Shown here piece after piece: positions 45,050 through 50,186 of a DNA stretch of 50,186 nt (its first letter is position 1; each line of letters begins with the position of its first letter). This DNA comes from Butyriboletus loyo. Lineage: Eukaryota > Basidiomycota > Agaricomycetes > Boletales > Boletaceae. The DNA is taken from contig JBBPSI010000180.1 in the NCBI GenBank assembly GCA_038093515.1, positions 1-50,186 of the forward strand, given 5' to 3'. A model generated the notes under the pieces. That model did no database searches and had not been told where the DNA came from. It saw only the letters and a program-made list of their open reading frames with translations. A program made the position numbers and the translations under genes.

Positions 45050-45335
45050 TACTGTCATCGATACAGCGGCAATGCCACAGGAACATGTCTGACCTCTGAC
45101 AAATTCCGCCGCTCAACGGTGACTTTTAGGCACCGGTTTGGAGGAGTGTATTCAACCGAGACAGTTTCCAATAGGGTTGCACATGGGTAACACCGCGGGT
45201 CGGCGAACCAACACTGTTTGCAGGGGTACGCGGTATCGATGCGGGTTAGACAGAGGTCGACCATGGAAAGCGGAAGGCGTGCTACATTTCGTCCAGCTTC
45301 ACTGCCTACTGCCCTCGAGGCAAAAGCTGACACTA

Positions 45336-45427
45336 GGGGTCTAGTGGATATGCCACCTTCCCTGGTCTGTCTTTGCGGCAGATGCTGGCTCATGTCACGA
45401 GCCGCGGGTTCAATTCCCATACCAACC
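45336..45427 (+). other. Degenerate tRNA-like sequence (possible SINE or tRNA relic)
   Basis: GGTCTAGTGGATATG resembles an A box and GGGTTCAATTCCC a B box. Between them GGCTC-ATGTCAC-GAGCC forms a perfect five-pair stem with a seven-base loop whose anticodon position reads GTC (Asp). There is no variable loop, the T stem is imperfect, the D-to-anticodon spacing is too long and the acceptor arms do not pair. It is not a working tRNA gene. Confidence 0.3.
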
Positions 45428-45552
45428 ACCAGGGGGTAGTGCGTGACAGTTTAGTCCCACAGTACTCCGTGAGACCTGCTAATGTCAAAGGCTCCTCACG
45501 TGATGTCTCTGTAAATGGACTAGCATTTCGCCCGATGTGCTTTTAGCACAGG

Positions 45553-45712
45553 TACAGTACACTTTCTCATAATGTATATACTAGTAGTGTATAAATCTCA
45601 TAATGTATCAACTTTTGGTGGCTCCCATGTTGGTATGCAGGCGAAACAACAATATACAGTATATCTCATAATGTATGGGTCAGGATCTGAAAATATACAT
45701 TATGAGATACAC
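45553..45712. repeat. Cluster of pogo-type terminal repeats
   Basis: CTCATAATGTAT occurs at 45566, 45597 and 45665 in direct orientation and at 45695-45706 inverted. Two of the direct copies sit behind TACAGTA (45553, 45655), as expected of a TA target followed by a CAGT element end. The third and fourth copies form a 16-base stem with an 18-base loop. This looks like the 5' terminus of the pogo-type element whose transposase start is at 46465, possibly with a small nested element. Confidence 0.5.
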
Positions 45713-46017
45713 TTCAAAGGGGTTGGGGGCCTCGGCAAGCATCGCTGAGTGCTGCGCATTGAATTGGATCAATGACCCTGTGCCACCAATATACATAGTG
45801 GCAGGCTTAGACTTGAAAATTGAACTACCCCACATCTCCTGCCCCAATGGCCATTATTCCAAAGCACCAGCCACTTTCCAAACCTCTGCCATACAAGTGA
45901 AAACTCAAGCAGACTGTTATAATCGTATCTCTTATAACCATCTTTTGCGTTCGGACTTCGTCATATTTCTCTTTCAAAGGTCACGTGACTTAGCACACAT
46001 GATCGTGGGATTATACA

Positions 46018-46410
46018 TGTGACCACAAGCTGACTAAGCATATGATGTCATGGTCCAGACTGGCCCAGACTCTATGACGTCACGCCTCATGTATTTAATC
46101 TCTGTTTGCTTCTCTTCTTTTTGATCGCCGTCGACTTCTATTTCCCATCATCGTCGACTCATGACTCCTTCATATATACATGTATAGTAACTAGTCTCAC
46201 GCACTGCATGGTCTGTGCGCATTCCCTTGTAATATAAAAGGGCTTGTGGTTGCGGCTAGGATTCCCTAGCTTTAACCACTTGTCTTATTCGCTGGCAACA
46301 GTTGAGAGATTAAGGCTTGAGCTATCCTCATTACACCTTGCCAGTACTTGTGTAGCACTGCGACAGTTGTGGAACCCCGTGTGACTTGATAACATCATTG
46401 TCTCATAACA
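46018..46410 (+). repeat. LTR-like dispersed repeat, right copy
   Basis: Shares 46036-46410 with window bases 1-390, including TGACGTCA (46075-46082), TATTTAA, AATATAAAAGG and the CTCATAACA end. If the start is TGTGACC at 46018, it has TGT...ACA ends like a solo LTR, but the flanks (ATACA and CAGAC) do not match, so a target duplication is not shown. It could instead be the leader of the pogo-type element that follows. Confidence 0.55.
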
Positions 46411-46464
46411 CAGACAGCATCAAACATTCATTCTCATGTGAAGACAAGTGCACAACCCCTGACA

Positions 46465-46695
46465 ATGATGGATAAACGACAGAATCTCACCCTTCATGAT
46501 TGGTTAACAGTCTTTGCCTACATTGATGCTCACCCAGACTTATCTCAAGCTCAAATTGTTGAGTTCTTTCGAACTTGAGTTCAAGGAAAACTTGAGTTCA
46601 CACAAGCCTCACTCTCACGCATGCTAAAGGCACAGGAAGAACTTGAAGAACATGCTCATTCCAATCCAACTGCACTCTCAGGAAAGTTTCGGAAT
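46465..46695 (+). pseudogene. N-terminal fragment of a pogo-type transposase, split by the copia insertion
   Basis: From ATG 46465 the frame gives LTLHDWLTVFAYIDAHPDL then SQAQIVEFF, the helix-turn-helix start of fungal pogo/CENP-B-like transposases. It continues after a stop with GKLEFTQASLSRMLKAQEEL and SNPTALSGK. The single in-frame TGA (46576-46578) sits where the family has a basic residue. The copia element interrupts the frame at 46695/46696; the remainder is beyond the window if it exists. Confidence 0.75.
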
Positions 46696-47135
46696 TGTTA
46701 TAGTCCGAGCAGGCGCACCGAGGGCAACGAAGGATGCAAGGGTAAACCTATCAGTGGAAAGACTCACTGATAATACGAGAGTGAGAGTATCGCAAACAGA
46801 GTATAAGGAGCAAGGCTCAACTTAGAGATATCGCAGTAGTGATGAAAGAACTGAAAGATCTAAAGAAAAGCGACAAGCCATAAGGGCTGTCTTATATACA
46901 GTACATGAGTGTTTGTACTTATGTTCTGTATAGTACCTTTATAAGGTATAGTATGAAATACATGATGATATGATAGAGATAACAGATAAGACTAAGCATA
47001 TCGTCCAATAGCACAATAAGAGCTATTTGTAATGTGATAAGCGTGACTAGGTCTAGACAATGATGTCATATAGACCAGTCTAGAAACGTAGTGGCTGTAA
47101 GTGAAATACAGAAATAGAACACTACCGTTTCAACA
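46696..47135 (-). repeat. 3' LTR of the copia element (440 bases)
   Basis: On the minus strand it begins TGTTGAAACGG and ends CTATAACA, so the ends are TGTT...AACA. A TATA element (TGTATATAAGACAG) lies in the middle. It is directly preceded by a purine-rich tract. Confidence 0.85.
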
Positions 47136-47150
47136 CTCCTCCTCGCTTTT
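47136..47150 (-). other. Polypurine tract of the copia element
   Basis: AAAAGCGAGGAGGAG on the minus strand abuts the LTR start TGTTGAAA, as needed for plus-strand priming. Confidence 0.75.
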
Positions 47151-47154
47151 AGCA

Positions 47155-50100
47155 TTACTTCTTTATAGAGACAAAAGGAGAAAGAGAGAGCATGGACCGA
47201 ACTTCTTCAAACCTCTGCCATGTCAGATTCTTCGTAAAGATATCTGCTGCTTGTTGTTGAGTAGGAGTATAGAAGAGAGTAATCTCCTTATCCTCGATGC
47301 ATTCCTGAATGTAATGAAACAGAATAGCAATGTGTTTGCTGCGTCCTTCAATGGCAGGATTAGAAGCCAGAAATATAGCTCCCTGATTATCAACTAGAAG
47401 GGGTAAAGGACCAAGTCTGTATCCCATCTCAAAGAACAAGGAGCGCACCCAAGAGAGCTGTTTAGCGGTCTCAGTCATGCCCATATATTCTGCTTCGGTT
47501 GAAGAGTGAGCAATCTTGCGTTGTCGTCTGGATAACCATGATACTATGCCAGATGCTAGAAATATACAATAACCAGTCATTGAACAACGGGTCTCAATAT
47601 CACCTGCCCAGTCAGTGTCGCTGTATGCAATAAAGCCAGAATTGGCTCTCGGACCAGACTGGCTGTGTCTGGAATACATTATGCAAAGGTGGAGTTCCAA
47701 CCAGATAGCAGACTATATAGAGCGCTCTTTGCAAATGTTCTTCCGATGGATTGGAAGAGAATTGTGACATCTTGATGACAGCATGAGCGATATCGGGTCT
47801 AGATCCAAGCATGATGAATAGGAGGGATCCGATGACAGATTGATATTGAGAATGCAAAGATGGCGATGCTTTGGTGGTTGATGGTGAAGGATTATAACCA
47901 GAAGGAAGAGGTGTGCGTGCGGGTTTTGCATTTTCAAGCTTGAATCGTTTTATGACTTTTTGTGCGTAATCGCACTGATCCAGCCTCAGGGTACGATTTC
48001 TTCGATCCCTGGTAATCCGCATCCCTAAATACTCTTTCACTTCTCCAAGGTCTCGACTCTCCCAAGTCTTCATAAAGTGCTTCTTGTGAGCGAGGACTTG
48101 TGCTTTATCACTACCCATAAAAGAGCATCATCAACATATATAACTAAAATAATGATGACTTTCCCAATGAATTTTATATAAGTTCCCAGGTCAGACAAGG
48201 TATGCTTGAAACCTTGTTTGATAAGTGATAAATGCAAGGCTTTGTTCCATTGAAGGGCCGCTTGCTTGAGGCCATAGATAGCTTTTTGTAGGCGACAGAC
48301 TTTACTTTCTGAGCCTTTTTGAGCGAAACCCTCAGGTTGTTCCATATAGATTTCTTCGTCAAGATCTCTGAAGAGAAATGCAGTCTTGACGTCTAGAGCC
48401 TCGATTTCCCAATCTTCTAAGGCAGCTAGAGCTAAGAGAATCCTAACGGTTTCAAACCTGGCAACTGGTGAGAAGGTTTCCTCATAATCAATTCCAAAGA
48501 TTTGGGTAAAGCCTTTTGCTACCCAGCAAGACTTGTATCGTCCATTGCTTTTTCGTACATTTATCCATTTCCCTTTAATGACTTGACGTCCCTTGGGAAG
48601 ATCTACCAGATCCCATACTTGTTGTTCTTGAAATGATTTGTATTCCTCTCCCATGGCGGTTAGCCATAAGGATCTCTCAGCAGGAGGTAATCTCATTACT
48701 GCCTTGTGAGACTGTGGGATACCATCGACAGTAGCAGCAGCTAGAAGAGATTTGATCCACTTAGCACTGTACATCTGTCCTAAGTCATCTTCTTCATTTG
48801 TGGGTCTCGGTTGATTAACTGGTTGTGGAGTAGGAATTAACTCCTCCTGAATAGGATCCAGTCCTCGATGTATCTCTCTTTCTATCTCGATCGGAGGTCG
48901 ATTCCCATAAGCATTATCTGGGACAATCCGTGGAACACGGATGCGAGTAGGACGAGGATTAAAGTCCTGACCAGTCTGCAAGAAATCTGGATCATTGATC
49001 GTTGGGATCGGAGCACCTTGAGATCGTAAATCCTGATTGAACTCATCATATAAGTCACGTTGGTGACCTCGAGCACGAATATCTCGAGTCGGATGATGTT
49101 GATGAGGACGATTGCGAAATTCAGTGATTCATTCAGGATATACTCTTGTTGGAGGTAAGAAAGTGGAAGGACGAATCCAACCAGGATCTTCAAATGTTTC
49201 CAATGGAGGTATCATTTGACGTTTATGTTGGTGTCGATCCATAATAGATGATCTATGTCCAGTATCTGGTGTTTCTCTTTTAACTCCAGGATGTGGAGGT
49301 GAGAATAACGGTGGTTGTTCTTCATGAACGGAATCAGGAGATGGAGGATCGAGGATTAAAGGTGATGGTGGATGTTCAGGGATAACCCATGGTGAAGGTG
49401 TGACAGATGGTTGAGGAGATGGTTGTTGCATTTCGTCAGGATTAATGATGGGGGAAATTGGTGGTAGGCCTTCGCGTATTATACCGGTTCCATCAAATCG
49501 TACTCCTAATGGAGGTGGCTCGTCAGCTCTTTGTTGATTTGAAGGTGGGGCATCAGATGTACTATCTTCATCATCTCCATGTTCATCAGCATCTGTTGGA
49601 AGAATAGGAGGCGGAATTGCAGCTTGTCTGTCGTTCTGTTCTTTGGAACAATGTGGGAAGTTTTCTTCATCAAAAGTCACAACAGACTCCACTAGAACTC
49701 ATCTTCGGGTTGGAGACCAAAAGCGATAGCCTTTGGTGCCAGATTCATATCCAATGAAGGTGGCTTGTTCCGATTTTGGAGACAACTTGTTTTCCCTGAG
49801 TTCCTTCTTTATAAAAACATATGCACGACATCCAAATACCTGGAAATATGATATATCCGGTTTCTCCCCAGAGAACATCTCGATGGGGGTTTTCCAATTA
49901 TGACGACGCATCGGTTGGTGATTGTAGATATGAAGTGAGGTTTCGGTTGCGTCCTGCCAGAAGACTTTTGGTAGACAGGCAGTATGGCGCATGGCTTCTT
50001 CTTTTTCCAGGATGGTCCTATTAAATCGCTCTGCACGTCCATTCTGTTGAGGGGTGTGTGGTACAGAGAGCTGATGCTCAATGCCCCTGGACGAGAGGAA

Positions 50101-50186
50101 CGTCCGAATGTCTTTAGACATGTATTCCCCCCCACGATCCGAACGGACAGCAAGAAGCGAAGACTGGGTCTGTCGTTCAGCCCAGA
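47155..50186 (-). pseudogene. Defective copia polyprotein (integrase, reverse transcriptase, RNase H)
   Basis: Integrase core from the window edge: SDRGGEYMSK, then PHTPQQNGRAERFNRTI with a likely catalytic Asp and Glu, and FGCRAYVF. A TGA stop follows at about 49694, where the frame resumes at once (VESVVTFDEENF). Next is a Pro-rich linker, then reverse transcriptase: WKDLVDLP-type WDLVDLPKGR, WVAKGFTQ, ALDVKTAFL, MEQPEGF, VIYVDDALL. The frame changes right after YVDD, then MGSDKAQ to SRPDIAHAV, and changes again near 47690. RNase H has AYSDTDWAGD, SSTEAEYM, VDNQGAI and KHIAILFHYI, ending before the polypurine tract. One stop and at least two frame shifts make it non-autonomous as read. Confidence 0.88.

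Larger units (their letters stand above)
43090..45330 (-). repeat. Right arm of the 2.2-kb inverted duplication (holds protease D)
   Basis: Reverse complement of 22300-24560. The promoter and exon 1 part (44300-45090) is almost identical to its partner, while the coding 3' half has many more changes. An 8-base tandem expansion at 45012 and different sequence around 45170-45240 break the match. Confidence 0.85.
46696..50186 (-). mobile_element. Ty1/copia LTR retrotransposon, 3' part (runs off window)
   Basis: Minus-strand element. The order from the window edge leftwards is integrase, linker, reverse transcriptase, RNase H, polypurine tract, 3' LTR, which is the copia order. It is inserted in a pogo-type transposase frame. 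The flank just outside is GGAAT (46691-46695), which would be the target duplication if the missing 5' LTR is preceded by the same bases. Confidence 0.9.

Noticed and set aside
1..50186. CRISPR arrays, bacterial operons or prophage
   Set aside because: Introns in nearly all genes, eukaryotic protein families and no direct-repeat/spacer pattern.

Overview
The window is nuclear DNA of a filamentous basidiomycete, most likely an agaricomycete. Genes carry many short introns (about 50 to 90 bases). The product set is typical of that class: a trifunctional tryptophan-synthesis protein, NoxR, SPA2, an SPT21/AMS2-like protein, PXR1, F-box proteins and cysteine-poor polyporopepsin-type aspartic proteases. 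The mobile DNA is Ty1/copia and pogo-type. The species cannot be fixed from the sequence alone. Exon positions come from reading frame continuity, splice signals and family motifs, and may be off by a base or two.

Layout. 0-0.4 kb: LTR-like dispersed repeat. 1.5-8.7 kb: three minus-strand genes, a nine-exon Fic-domain protein, the anthranilate synthase II/IGPS/PRAI protein and an F-box protein, followed by a fragment of a second F-box gene. 11.2-24.6 kb: an intact NoxR gene followed by three direct-repeat aspartic protease genes (A, B, C). NoxR debris lies after A and after B, so the block looks like a NoxR-protease unit duplicated in tandem whose extra NoxR copies decayed. A hairpin element and a pogo transposase fragment lie in the same block. 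25-31.4 kb: sterol-ester-hydrolase-like lipase, a truncated fifth protease relic, PXR1, and a GT61 glycosyltransferase divergent from PXR1. 31.6-32.9 kb: a broken CHAT-domain gene. 33.1-41.5 kb: convergent SPT21-like and SPA2 genes, then a decayed flavin monooxygenase-like gene. 43.1-45.3 kb: protease D, an inverted near copy of C with its flanks. 45.5-50.2 kb: remnants of a pogo-type transposon, into which a defective Ty1/copia element has inserted; the copia element runs off the right end.

How the genes relate. Several are ordinary housekeeping or morphogenesis genes: TRP1 (amino acid synthesis), PXR1 (rRNA processing and telomerase control), SPT21 (histone gene control), SPA2 and NoxR (polarised growth and NADPH oxidase control). 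The secreted protease family is the fast-evolving part. Four apparently intact genes and one relic lie within about 29 kb. They share a promoter core. B is a mosaic of A and C, and C and D form 2.2-kb inverted repeats about 18.5 kb apart. I found no clearly new multi-gene system. The strongest unusual signal is this duplication and conversion-driven protease/NoxR block.
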